64,000 nt of DNA from Roseovarius spongiae (GTDB taxonomy: Bacteria; Pseudomonadota; Alphaproteobacteria; Rhodobacterales; Rhodobacteraceae). Numbering within the stretch: the stretch's first letter is position 1; every line of letters starts with the position of its first letter. Under the pieces are notes generated by a model. It was given only the letters and a program-made list of their open reading frames with translations, had not been told where the DNA came from and did not search any database. This document shows positions 20,414 through 29,656 of the stretch, piece after piece. Where the stretch lies: the NCBI RefSeq assembly GCF_003651245.1, contig NZ_RAPE01000001.1:868001-932000 (forward strand). Direction: 5' to 3'. A program made the translations under genes and the position numbers.

Positions 20414-22795
20414 TCAGGCTTTCATGCGGATGTTGTCGGGATCATAGGGCGGGCGGGGCAGGATGCGGGCGGGGTAGGTCCAACCGAGGATCTGCACCTG
20501 CAGGTCTTCGCGGCGAATGGGCGGGCGCAGGTAGGCCAGCGCCAGCGCGGCGTCGGTGCGGTAGCCATGCGCGCCCGAGGTGACGATGCCCACTGGCGCG
20601 CCATCGTGCAGCACCGTGTGGGCGTGGAACGGATCGACATCGCCGCACTCCACCTCCAGCAGCGCCATTTCCCACGGGGCGTCGCGGCGGGGGATCGCGT
20701 CCTTGTCGCGCAGGAACGCGCCCAGCCCGGCTTCGAGCGGCGTGCGCTCGGTCGTGAGGTCGGCTCCCCAGGCGCGATAACCTTTCTCGAGCCGCATGGA
20801 ATTCATCGCGTAGGCGCCGTAACAGCCGATGCCGTGGGGCCGCCCGGCAGCCTCGAGCGCCTCGAAGAGCGCGGCGGTCCGGTCGGCGGGCGCGTGCAGC
20901 TCCCAGCCGAGTTCACCGATATAGGACACGCGCAGCGCGCGCACGGGGACGCCCGCGACGGTGATCTCGCGCACCGAGAGCCACGGAAAGCCCGTCCCGA
21001 GGTCGGCGTCGGTCAGCGCGCCCAGCACGGCGCGCGATTTCGGACCCATTAGGCCGATCACGCCGGTCTCTTCGGTGACGTTGGCGATTTCCACGTCGAA
21101 CCCGGCGGCGCGGGCGCGGAGCAGGTCGTCGTCCATCTCCTCTGCGGCTGCGGCGGAGGCGAGGCATGCGCGGGTCTCGGACAGCATCGCGACCGAGAAT
21201 TCCGCCGCCACGCCGCCCTCCGGGCTGAGCGCATGGGTGAGGCCGATCCGCCCCGCCGCGGGCACGCGGTTGGCGCCCAACTGGCCGAGGAAGGCGCGCG
21301 CGTCCGGGCCGGTCACCTCGAACTTGGCGAAGACCGAAAGATCGGCGAGCGCCACGCGCGCGCGCGCCGCCTCGACCTCGCGCGCCACCGCGTCGAACCA
21401 GTTGGCGCGGCGGAAGGTCGGCTCGGCCACGTCGCCGGCATGGTCCGAGAACCAGTTGGGCCGCTCCCAGCCATAGGCCGCGCCCATCACCGCGCCGCGT
21501 TCGATCATCAGGTGATGGAGCGGCGTCAGCCGTTTGCCGCGCCCGGCGGGGCGTTCCTCGTGCGGATAGTGGACGCCGAATTGCAGGCCGAAACACTCGA
21601 CCGCCTTCTCGATGCGATAGTCGCGGTCGGCCCAGGCGCCGAAGCGGCGCGGATCGACGGCGAGCGCATCCATCGGCGGCGCGCCATGCGTCATCCAGTG
21701 GGCGAGGAACCGGCCCGCGCCGCCGCCCTCCATCACCCCCATGCTTGACCCCGTCAGCAGCCATGCGTCGGGCAGCCCATGCGCCGGGCCGATCAGCGGA
21801 TTGGCGTCGGGGGTGAAGGTGATCGGGCCGTTCACCACCGATTTCACCCCGCCATTGCCGACCGCGGGCACGCGGGCCATCGCCGCCTCGATGATGTGCT
21901 CAACACGATCGAGATCGGGCGGCATGAGCTCGGCTCCGAACGCGGCGGGCACGCCGTCGGGCGACCAGACCTGCGCGTCGCGCTCATAGGGGCCGAGGAT
22001 CAGGCCATCGCGTTCCTGTCGCAGATACCAGCTTTCCTCGGGGTCGCGGATGATCGGCAGTTCGGGCAGCCCGGCATCCTGCCGCGCGGCGACCTCGGGG
22101 ACCATGCCGGTCACAAGGTATTGATGCAGCACCGGGACCGAGGGCACGTTGACGCCCATCATCCGCCCCACTTCCCAGCCCCATGTTCCGGCGGCGTTGA
22201 CCAAATGGCGCGCGGTGATCGCGCCCTTGGCCGTCTCCACGCGCCAGCCGGTCGCGGTGCGCTCGATCCGCTGCACCGGGTTGAACCGCTGGATCGTAGC
22301 GCCGCCCGCCTGCGCCACCCGCGCCATCGCCTGCGTGGCGAGCGTGGGGTCGACATGGCCGTCGTCGGGCTCATGGATGCCGCCGAGCAGGCCGTCGAGC
22401 GTGGCGAGCGGGTGCAGCTCCGCGATCCGCGCGGGCGTCAGCACCTCCAGCGGATAACCGGTGAAGGCCGACAGCCCCGCGACATGGGCGAATTCGTCCA
22501 TCCGGTCGGGGTTGCGCGTCACCCGCATCGCGCCCGAGCGGTGAAAGCCGCAATCCTGCCCGGTCTCGGCGGGCAGGATGTCGCGGTAAAGCCGCACGGA
22601 GACAGCGCGCAGCTCCTGTATCGTCGGGCTGTGCGCGAAATGGGTGCAAAGCCCCGCCGCGTGCCAGGTCGAGCCATGCGTGAGGTCGTTCTTCTCGACC
22701 AGAACCACGTCTGACCAGCCCTCTTTCACAAGGTGATAGGCGAGCGAGACGCCCATCACCCCGCCGCCGACGATCACCACGCTTGCGTCGCTCAT
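20414..22795 (-). CDS. FAD-dependent oxidoreductase with C-terminal GcvT domain (dimethylglycine/sarcosine dehydrogenase type)
   Basis: The 793-residue protein has an N-terminal DAO-type FAD domain (VVIVGGGVMGVSLAYHL) with His45 in GSTWHAAGL, the residue that carries covalent FAD in dimethylglycine and sarcosine dehydrogenases. The C-terminal half is a GcvT/aminomethyltransferase domain with tetrahydrofolate-site blocks SYIGELGWELHAP and EKGYRAWGADLT. Such enzymes oxidise N-methyl groups and pass formaldehyde to tetrahydrofolate. It overlaps the upstream paralogue by 4 nt. Which N-methyl substrate it uses cannot be read from the sequence. Confidence 0.88.
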   Translation of the reverse strand: MSDASVVIVGGGVMGVSLAYHLVKEGWSDVVLVEKNDLTHGSTWHAAGLCTHFAHSPTIQELRAVSVRLYRDILPAETGQDCGFHRSGAMRVTRNPDRMDEFAHVAGLSAFTGYPLEVLTPARIAELHPLATLDGLLGGIHEPDDGHVDPTLATQAMARVAQAGGATIQRFNPVQRIERTATGWRVETAKGAITARHLVNAAGTWGWEVGRMMGVNVPSVPVLHQYLVTGMVPEVAARQDAGLPELPIIRDPEESWYLRQERDGLILGPYERDAQVWSPDGVPAAFGAELMPPDLDRVEHIIEAAMARVPAVGNGGVKSVVNGPITFTPDANPLIGPAHGLPDAWLLTGSSMGVMEGGGAGRFLAHWMTHGAPPMDALAVDPRRFGAWADRDYRIEKAVECFGLQFGVHYPHEERPAGRGKRLTPLHHLMIERGAVMGAAYGWERPNWFSDHAGDVAEPTFRRANWFDAVAREVEAARARVALADLSVFAKFEVTGPDARAFLGQLGANRVPAAGRIGLTHALSPEGGVAAEFSVAMLSETRACLASAAAAEEMDDDLLRARAAGFDVEIANVTEETGVIGLMGPKSRAVLGALTDADLGTGFPWLSVREITVAGVPVRALRVSYIGELGWELHAPADRTAALFEALEAAGRPHGIGCYGAYAMNSMRLEKGYRAWGADLTTERTPLEAGLGAFLRDKDAIPRRDAPWEMALLEVECGDVDPFHAHTVLHDGAPVGIVTSGAHGYRTDAALALAYLRPPIRREDLQVQILGWTYPARILPRPPYDPDNIRMKA

Positions 22796-25179
22796 CCGCG
22801 CATCTCCTTGCCCTCTGGGTCATATGGCGCGCGCCGCAGGGCGGTGGCCGCGCGCCGCTCTCCGGCGACCTCCACCGCGAATGCGCGCGCGCAGGTCTGC
22901 GCCAATGTTTCGCCCGGCGCGGTATCGACCAGCGCGAAGGCCAGCGTGAGGCCGGTGCGCGCGCCGACCCCGCCCGAGGTGGTGAGACCGACGAGGCGGT
23001 CGCCCTCGAACACCGGTTCGTCATGCAACATCAGCGGGTTGCCCTCCATACGCAACAGGACCAGCCGCCGCGTCGCGCCGGCCTCGCGCTGCGCGGCAAG
23101 CGCCGCCTTGCCCTGGAAATCCTTGTTCCAGTCGATGGTGAAGCCCAGCCCCGCCTCCAGTGGCGTGATCTCGGGGCCAAGGTCGTGGCCCCATGCGCGA
23201 AAGCCTTTCTCGATGCGGCAGGATTCGAGCGCGTAATGGCCCATCGGCCGCCCGCCCGCGGCAAGGAGCGCGTCGAACACCGCGGGCGCGTCACGGGTCG
23301 CGACGGTGATCTCCCAGCCCAGCGCGCCGACGAAACTGACCCGCGTGGCGCGGCAGGGCGCGCCCGCGAGCGTCACCTCGGCGGCGTGGGCGAAGGCCAT
23401 GTCGGGCCACTCCTCCGCCAGCCCGCGCAGCAGCGCGCGACTGCCCGCGCCCATGACGCCGATGACGCAGAACGCCTCGGTCCGGTCCTCCAGGGTGCAG
23501 CCGTTCGGCAGGTTGCGCCGCAGCCACGCCGCATCGCGCCAGCGGGTCGCCGCGCCGGAGGTGATGTCGAACACCTCTGCGCCGGCGCGCGTCACCGTCA
23601 CGTCCATCTCGATCCCGCCGTGCGGGTTCAGCATCTGGCAATAGACGGCCCGCCCGGTCGCCACGTCCATCTGCGCCGTGGCCAGCGCATTCAGCCCGGC
23701 GAGCGCGCCGGGGCCGCTCATCCGCAGCTTGGTGAAGGGCGACAGGTCGAGGAGCGCCGTCCCCTGCGTCATCACCGCCGCCTCGCGCGCGGCGATGGGC
23801 TGCCAGGGCTGCGCGCCGGTGCTGTAGGGCAGGGCGCGCTCATCCGCGCTGCGCGCATACCACAGCCCGCGCTCCCAGCCGCCGGTCACGCCGAACACCG
23901 CGCCCGCCGCCGCCCAGCGGTCATGCAGGGCAGAGCAGCGCAGGCCGCGCCCCGCCACGGGTTGCTTATAGGGCCAGTGAAGCGCGAAGAGGTCGGCCAC
24001 CGCCTCCTTCATGCGCTCGGCCATGTGCGCGGGCGCGGCGGCGCGCGGATCGGCGCGGGCCACGTCCACTTCCCAGAGGTCCGAAGGGGCCGCGCCATCC
24101 GCCGCCCAGTCGGCCAGCGCACGCCCGATCCCGGCCGAGGACATGACCCCGACCGAGTTCATCCCCGCCGCGACGAAAAGCCCGTCCACCTGCGGCGTCT
24201 CGCCCACATAGGGGCGCGTGTCGGCGGTGAAGCTCTCGGGGCCGTTCATGAAATGCTGGATGCCCGCGTCGGCAAGCGACGGCATGAGCGCGAGCGCCGC
24301 CTCCATGAAGGGCGCGAACTGGTCCCAGTCCTCGGCCATCTCGAGAAAGGCGCGGTCGCCCTCGGGCCCATGGGCGTCCCAGGGTTTCGCGTCCGGCTCG
24401 AACCCGCCGATGACCAGTTTACCCGCGTCGCCCTTGATGTAGATGCCGCGATCGAGGTCGCGGATCACCGGGAAGGGATCGGGCAGGTCATGGATCGGGG
24501 TGGTGACGACATACATGTGCTCGACCGCTTGCAGCGGCAGCGCGACGCCGGCTGTCGCGGCCAACTCGCGCGACCATGCGCCGGTGCAGAGGATCACGCG
24601 ATCCGCTGCGATCTCGGTCCCGTCGGCGAGGGCCGCGCCGCGGATGCGGTCGCCGCGCGTCAGCAGGCGCTCGACCCGCGCGCCTTCGCGGATGGTCACG
24701 CCCGCGCTGCGCGCGGCGCGCGCGTAGGCCATGCAGAGATCGACCGGGTTGACGTTGCCGTCCTCCGGCACGAGCAGCGCGCCGACATGATCGCTTAGCG
24801 CAAGGCCCGGCACGGCCACTTCCTCTGCGCCGATCATGCGCGGGCGCATCCCCTGCGCGCGGCCCAGCGAACATATGCGCCGCAGCTCGTCCAGCCGCGC
24901 GGGCTCGCGCGCCAGCCAGTAGCCCCCCGTCCGGCGGTAGCCCGTGGCCATGCCGGTTTCCGCCTCGAGCCGCGGGAAGAGGTCGAGCGCGTGCGCGGCG
25001 AGCCGCGTCATGCCCGCCGTCGCGCGCAACGGGCCGACGATGCCCGCCGCGTGCCAGCTGGTCCCCGAGGTCAGCGTGTTGCGCTCAAGCAGCGTCACGC
25101 CCGAAGCGCCGCGCCGCCCGAGGTGGTAGGCCACGCTGAGGCCGATCGCGCCGCCGCCGATGATGAGCGTGGCGCCCAT
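22792..25179 (-). CDS. FAD-dependent oxidoreductase with C-terminal GcvT domain, second copy
   Basis: A 795-residue paralogue of the next gene with the same architecture: FAD Rossmann motif IIGGGAIGLSVAYHL, covalent-FAD His43 in GTSWHAAGI, and a GcvT region with SFVGALGWEITVA and EKGFRAWGHDLGPE. The two proteins diverge clearly along their length, so they are not a recent duplication and probably act on successive or different N-methyl compounds. The start shares one base with the stop of the MttB-family gene (TGATG), indicating translational coupling. Confidence 0.88.
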   Translation of the reverse strand: MGATLIIGGGAIGLSVAYHLGRRGASGVTLLERNTLTSGTSWHAAGIVGPLRATAGMTRLAAHALDLFPRLEAETGMATGYRRTGGYWLAREPARLDELRRICSLGRAQGMRPRMIGAEEVAVPGLALSDHVGALLVPEDGNVNPVDLCMAYARAARSAGVTIREGARVERLLTRGDRIRGAALADGTEIAADRVILCTGAWSRELAATAGVALPLQAVEHMYVVTTPIHDLPDPFPVIRDLDRGIYIKGDAGKLVIGGFEPDAKPWDAHGPEGDRAFLEMAEDWDQFAPFMEAALALMPSLADAGIQHFMNGPESFTADTRPYVGETPQVDGLFVAAGMNSVGVMSSAGIGRALADWAADGAAPSDLWEVDVARADPRAAAPAHMAERMKEAVADLFALHWPYKQPVAGRGLRCSALHDRWAAAGAVFGVTGGWERGLWYARSADERALPYSTGAQPWQPIAAREAAVMTQGTALLDLSPFTKLRMSGPGALAGLNALATAQMDVATGRAVYCQMLNPHGGIEMDVTVTRAGAEVFDITSGAATRWRDAAWLRRNLPNGCTLEDRTEAFCVIGVMGAGSRALLRGLAEEWPDMAFAHAAEVTLAGAPCRATRVSFVGALGWEITVATRDAPAVFDALLAAGGRPMGHYALESCRIEKGFRAWGHDLGPEITPLEAGLGFTIDWNKDFQGKAALAAQREAGATRRLVLLRMEGNPLMLHDEPVFEGDRLVGLTTSGGVGARTGLTLAFALVDTAPGETLAQTCARAFAVEVAGERRAATALRRAPYDPEGKEMRG

Positions 25180-26711
25180 CAGAAATACGCCATGTCCGGC
25201 TGTTCCGCCTTGCGCCGTGCGATGTAGTCCTGCAACGCCGCGTCGATCGCGGGGTCGAGGCCGGGATCGGCATAACCCTCAAGCTGCGCCTTCCAGAGCG
25301 CGTTGGCCTGCGTCGCGGCGTCAAGCCCGCCCTCTGCCTCCCATTGCTCGAACGAATTGTCGTCCGGGGTGAGTGGGCGAAACAGCGCGTCCATGAAATT
25401 CGCCTGCGTGTGCTCGGAGCCGAGGAAATGCTGCCCCGGCCCGGTGGCGGCGATGGCGGCCATCGCCTGCGCGTTTTCGCTCAGGTCGATGCCGTCGAAG
25501 AACCGCGCCACCTTGCCGCAGAGGTCGTGATCCAGCATCGTCTTCTCGAAGCCCGTCACCAGCCCGCCCTCGAGCCAGCCGGTGGCGTGGTTGATGACGT
25601 TGGCGCCCGCGAACATCGACATGAGCAGCCCCCACGCCGCCTCCTGCTGGCTCTGCGCGTCGGGCAGCTTCGACGCCGAAAGCGTGCCGACCGTGTGCAG
25701 CGGCACGCCGAGCCGGCGGGCGAGCTGCCCCGCCGCCAGCACCATCAGCCCGGCCTCGGGCGTTCCGAAGGTGGGCGCGCCGGATTTCATCGACATGGTC
25801 GACGCGAAGCTGCCCATCAGGCAGGGCGCGCCGGGCGCGACAAGCTGCACGAGGCTGAGCGTCGCCAGCGCCTCGGCCAGCACCTGCGCGAGCGTGCCGG
25901 CGACCGTGCAGGGGCTCATCGCGCCGGTCAGCACCCAGGGCGTGCAGGCGACGGGCTGGCCGGCGCGGGCATAGGTCTTGAGCGCGCCGGACATGTGGCT
26001 GTCCATGACCAGCGGCGCGTTGGTGTTGGAGACGCAGTAAAGCACCGGGTTTTGCGCGACATACTCCGCCCCGAAGAGGATCCGCGCCATGTCGATCGCG
26101 TGGCCCGCGCGCTCGGCCCCGATGAAGGCGCCCATGAAGGCGCGATCGGACCAGCGGATATGGGCGTAGAGCATGTCGAGATGCCGCTTGTTGGCGGGCA
26201 GGTCCACCGGCTCGCACACGACGCCGCCGGAATGGTGCAGCCAGGGCAGCGTCTGGTGCAGCTTCACCAGCTGGACGAAATCCGCGTATTCCGCGTAGCG
26301 CCGCCCGCGATCCATGTCGCGCACGAAGGGCGGCCCCCAGGACGGGCAGAGCACCGTCGCGTCCCCGCCGATCTGGACCGAATTGGCCGGGTTGCGCGCG
26401 TGCTGCGTGAAGACGCGCGGCGCGGTCGCCTGGATGGTGCGGCGGCAGAAGCCGGGAGCAAAGCGCACGCGGGCGCCGTCCACGTCACAGCCGGCCCCGG
26501 CGAAGATCTCCAGGATCTCGGGATCGCCGTGGAACTCCATTCCCGTCTCGGCGAGGATGCGCTCGGCGTTTTCCTCGATGAGCGCAAGCCCGTCCTCGGC
26601 CAGCACGTTCATCGTGGCGAGCTTGCGCAGGATGAACGGCGCGCGCGGCGGCGGCGCTGCGCGTGTCGGCGTCTTGCGGCGGCGGGTGCGGCGTGCGGCG
26701 GCGCTTTCCAT
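25179..26711 (-). CDS. MttB/MtgB-family methyltransferase (COG5598, non-pyrrolysine)
   Basis: The 510-residue protein matches the trimethylamine methyltransferase superfamily in length and in blocks such as ILAETGMEFHGDPEIL, GPPFVRDMDRGRRYA and ANVINHATGWLEGG. The frame has no in-frame amber codon, so it belongs to the non-pyrrolysine branch that includes glycine betaine methyltransferase MtgB. No corrinoid protein gene is in the window, so the methyl acceptor is unclear. The N-terminus is very basic (RRTRRRKTPTR). The ATG at 26711 follows GGAGG; the open frame to 26804 runs into the divergent promoter. First gene of a four-gene operon. Confidence 0.85.
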   Translation of the reverse strand: MESAAARRTRRRKTPTRAAPPPRAPFILRKLATMNVLAEDGLALIEENAERILAETGMEFHGDPEILEIFAGAGCDVDGARVRFAPGFCRRTIQATAPRVFTQHARNPANSVQIGGDATVLCPSWGPPFVRDMDRGRRYAEYADFVQLVKLHQTLPWLHHSGGVVCEPVDLPANKRHLDMLYAHIRWSDRAFMGAFIGAERAGHAIDMARILFGAEYVAQNPVLYCVSNTNAPLVMDSHMSGALKTYARAGQPVACTPWVLTGAMSPCTVAGTLAQVLAEALATLSLVQLVAPGAPCLMGSFASTMSMKSGAPTFGTPEAGLMVLAAGQLARRLGVPLHTVGTLSASKLPDAQSQQEAAWGLLMSMFAGANVINHATGWLEGGLVTGFEKTMLDHDLCGKVARFFDGIDLSENAQAMAAIAATGPGQHFLGSEHTQANFMDALFRPLTPDDNSFEQWEAEGGLDAATQANALWKAQLEGYADPGLDPAIDAALQDYIARRKAEQPDMAYF

Positions 26712-26773
26712 TGCGGTTTCCTCCCCGCGCGCAGTCTCGTCCCGGTATTGCGGGGAAGCAAATGAATCCGCAT

Positions 26774-26794
26774 AGTATCGGCGACATTTATACT
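26774..26794. promoter_or_regulatory. LysR-type T-N11-A operator dyad
   Basis: AGTAT (26774-26778) and ATACT (26790-26794) are perfect reverse complements separated by 11 bases, so the core is T-N11-A. It sits in the roughly 100-base gap between the MttB-family operon and the LysR gene, where such regulators bind. Confidence 0.65.
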
Positions 26795-26809
26795 GAGGGA
26801 TCAAAGCCG

Positions 26810-27775
26810 ATGCGGCCCCAGCGCCAGTTCTCCCCCAGCCTGATCCGCGCGCTCGAGGTGCTGGTCGCCGTTGCCGAGGCCGGCCAGATGCGCGCGGGCG
26901 CGCGGCTACTGGGGTTGACCCAGCCTTCGGCCTCGCAGCATATCGCCAATCTCGAGGCGGCTTACGGCGTCACGCTGTTCGATCGCTCGATGCGCCCGAC
27001 GCGGCTTACCCCGGCCGGGCGGCTGTTGCATCGGCAGGCGGTCAAGATACTGAATTCCCTATCGGATATGGAGGCGGCGATGCGCCATGTCGGGCCGCAC
27101 CCGATCGGCATGCTGCGGGTGGGGTTGCAGGCCTCGGTCGCCACCACGCTGACGCCGGGCCTCGTGGCGATGGCGCGCGGCGCGTTCGGGGTCACGGACG
27201 TGACGCTGCACGCGGGCCAGAGCGGCGACCACGAACGCCTGCTGCGCACGAAACAGGCCGATCTCGCGCTCACCTCGAACCCGTTCTACGACCTCGACGG
27301 GCTCGAGCGCCATGACGTGCTGCGCGAACGGTTCCTGCTGGTGCTGCCGCCGGACCACGAGGGCCCCGATCATTCGCTCGAGGCGATCCAGGCCGATCTG
27401 CCGCTGGTGCGCTTTGCCGACAGCACGCATGTCGGGCGCCAGACGATGCAGCACCTGCGCCGCCTGCGTTTCGCCCCCTCCCGGATGATCGAGGTGGACC
27501 GCTCGAGCATGGTCACCGCCTGCGTGACCGAAGGGATGGGGTTCAGCCTGCTCACGCCCACGCTCCTGATCGACGGGCTGGTCGAGCATATGCGCCTGCG
27601 CATCCTGCCGCTGCCCGTCGCGGGCATGTCGCGCAGCCTGACGGTGGTGGCGCGCGAAGGGGAACTGGCCGGGCTGCCCGCCGCCTTCGCCGCGGAGGCG
27701 GGCCGCACGCTGCGTCGCCGCATCGGTGAGTTGATGGGCGACGCCGGCCTCTCGGCGTTGCTCGACGCGCGGTGA
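26810..27775 (+). CDS. LysR-family transcriptional regulator
   Basis: About 321 residues with an N-terminal winged helix-turn-helix (RALEVLVAVAEAGQMRAGARLLGLTQPSASQHIANLEAAYG, about residues 12-52) followed by a periplasmic-binding-protein-like effector domain. I take the ATG at 26810 as the start because it places the HTH at the usual distance; upstream in-frame ATG and TTG codons would cross the operator. It is divergent from the MttB/flavoprotein operon and is predicted to regulate both that operon and itself. The inducer is unknown, plausibly a betaine or methylated amino acid. Confidence 0.85.
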   Translation: MRPQRQFSPSLIRALEVLVAVAEAGQMRAGARLLGLTQPSASQHIANLEAAYGVTLFDRSMRPTRLTPAGRLLHRQAVKILNSLSDMEAAMRHVGPHPIGMLRVGLQASVATTLTPGLVAMARGAFGVTDVTLHAGQSGDHERLLRTKQADLALTSNPFYDLDGLERHDVLRERFLLVLPPDHEGPDHSLEAIQADLPLVRFADSTHVGRQTMQHLRRLRFAPSRMIEVDRSSMVTACVTEGMGFSLLTPTLLIDGLVEHMRLRILPLPVAGMSRSLTVVAREGELAGLPAAFAAEAGRTLRRRIGELMGDAGLSALLDAR

Positions 27776-27916
27776 GCGCGGCGGTCACGAACCGTGGCGC
27801 TTAAGGCGAAATTAGTTGAATCGCGGCAAGTGTTCGGGGCATACCGCTAAAGTGGATTGTCGGGGCAGGGGCGCGGAATTGCGGCGCGCCGACGGGGCCG
27901 CCCGGCAGATGGGAGC

Positions 27917-29656
27917 GTGATCTTGGTAGAAACGCGATTCGAACGCGGTTACGCGGAAATGCGCGACGCGCGCACCAGGGCCCGCGGATTGTTCTGGTCG
28001 GTGGCGATCTTCAGCAGCTTCGTGAACCTGCTGATGCTGACCGGCCCGATCTTCATGCTCCAGGTCTATGACCGCGTGCTGGGCAGCCGGTCCGAGGAAA
28101 CGCTGCTGTCGCTGGCGATCCTGATGGGGTTCCTGTTCTTCCTGATGGGGATTCTCGACTTTGCCCGTCGCCGGGTGCTGTCGCGAATCGCCGCGCGATT
28201 GCAGCACACGCTGGACGCGCGGGTCTTCCGGGCGGTGCTGCGCCGCGACGCGCGCGGGACCGGGCCGGCGGGGGCCAACAACACGCTGCGCGACCTGGAA
28301 TCCGTGCAGCGGTTCGTCGGGTCGCCGGTTTTCGCCGCCATATTCGACGCGCCCTGGACGCCGGTCTTCCTGTTCGGGATCGCGCTTTTCCATCCCTGGC
28401 TTGGTATTCTCGCTGTCTGCGGCGGGGCGGTCCTGGTCTTCATCACGGTAATCAACCAGATCGTCACCCGCGCCCCCCAGCAGGAGGCGACCGCCGCCGC
28501 GTGGCGGGCCGACCAGATGTCCGAACAGCTGCGCGGCGAAGCCGAGATGGTGCAGGCGCTCGGACTTGAGCAGAACAGCCACGCGCGCTGGGAATTGCAA
28601 CGCCGCCAGGCGCTGGAAACCGGCGTCAATCTCTCCGACTGGTCCGGCGGGCTGTCGATCACCTCCAAGACGTTCCGCCTGTTCCTGCAATCGGCGATGC
28701 TCGGTCTTGGCGCCTACCTGGTGTTGCAGCAGGAACTGACGCCGGGCGCGATGATCGCCGCGTCGATCCTGCTGGGCCGGGCGCTCGCGCCGATCGACAT
28801 GGTGATCGGGCAATGGGCGATGATCCAGCGCGCGCACCGCGGCTGGCGCGCGGTGGCCGAACTCCTGGCGGAATTCCCCCCCGAGGAGCCGCGCACCCCG
28901 TTGCCGCGCCCCAAGGCGCACCTGACCTGCGCGCAGGTCACGGTGATCCCGCCGGGATCGCGCCAGCCGGTGCTGCAGGGCATCACCTTCGAGGTGCGGC
29001 CAGGCACGGCGATGGGCGTGATCGGCGCCAGCGGGTCGGGCAAGTCGAGCCTCGCGCGCGCCCTCACCGGCGTCTGGCCGGCGGTCAGCGGCAAGATCCG
29101 CATCGACGGCGCCGCGCTCGACCAGTACGAGGCCGGGGCGCTGGGGCGCTATATCGGCTACCTGCCGCAGCGGGTGCAGATGTTCGAGGGCACCATCGCC
29201 GAGAACATCGCCAAGATGAGCCTCGAGCCGGACGGCGAAAAGGTGGTGCGCGCCGCGCAGGCCGCCGCGGCGCACGACATGATCCTGCAACTGCCGGACG
29301 GCTACGACACGCGCGTCTCCGCCGGGGGCGGGACGCTCTCGGGCGGGCAGATGCAGCGGGTGGCGCTGGCGCGCGCGATCTATGACGACCCGGTGCTGCT
29401 GATCCTGGACGAGCCCAACTCGAACCTCGATTCAGTGGGCTCGAACGCGCTCAACGCCGCGATCCGGCAGATGAAGGCGGACGGCCGCTCGGTCCTCATC
29501 ATGGCCCACCGCCCCGCGGCGATCCAGGAATGCGAAATGCTGCTGGTGCTCGAGGGCGGCAAGATCCGCAAATACGGCCCCCGCGACGAGGTGCTGGCCG
29601 AGGTGGTGCAGAATTTCGACAAGCTGAACCGCGTGATGAAGGAAGCCGCCGAATGA
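27917..29656 (+). CDS. Type I secretion ABC transporter ATPase (PrtD/LapB type)
   Basis: About 579 residues: a six-helix transmembrane domain (about 20-300; LLMLTGPIFMLQVYDRVLGSRSEETL is the PrtD-type opening) and a nucleotide-binding domain with Walker A GASGSGKSS near 370, signature LSGGQMQRVALARA near 475 and Walker B LLILDEPNSNLD near 498. DEPNSNLD is characteristic of the protease/RTX exporter branch. No N-terminal C39-like domain is seen. It should energise export across the inner membrane. The start is uncertain: GTG 27917, TTG 27923 and TTG 27857 are all in frame; GGGAG at 27911 suits 27923. Confidence 0.87.
   Translation: MILVETRFERGYAEMRDARTRARGLFWSVAIFSSFVNLLMLTGPIFMLQVYDRVLGSRSEETLLSLAILMGFLFFLMGILDFARRRVLSRIAARLQHTLDARVFRAVLRRDARGTGPAGANNTLRDLESVQRFVGSPVFAAIFDAPWTPVFLFGIALFHPWLGILAVCGGAVLVFITVINQIVTRAPQQEATAAAWRADQMSEQLRGEAEMVQALGLEQNSHARWELQRRQALETGVNLSDWSGGLSITSKTFRLFLQSAMLGLGAYLVLQQELTPGAMIAASILLGRALAPIDMVIGQWAMIQRAHRGWRAVAELLAEFPPEEPRTPLPRPKAHLTCAQVTVIPPGSRQPVLQGITFEVRPGTAMGVIGASGSGKSSLARALTGVWPAVSGKIRIDGAALDQYEAGALGRYIGYLPQRVQMFEGTIAENIAKMSLEPDGEKVVRAAQAAAAHDMILQLPDGYDTRVSAGGGTLSGGQMQRVALARAIYDDPVLLILDEPNSNLDSVGSNALNAAIRQMKADGRSVLIMAHRPAAIQECEMLLVLEGGKIRKYGPRDEVLAEVVQNFDKLNRVMKEAAE

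Noticed and set aside
22783..24798. A 671-codon plus-strand frame
   Set aside because: It is the antisense shadow of the FAD/GcvT oxidoreductase gene and is dominated by Arg, His and Gly.
25179..26711. Pyrrolysine-containing trimethylamine methyltransferase
   Set aside because: There is no in-frame amber codon within the gene and no pyl genes in the window.
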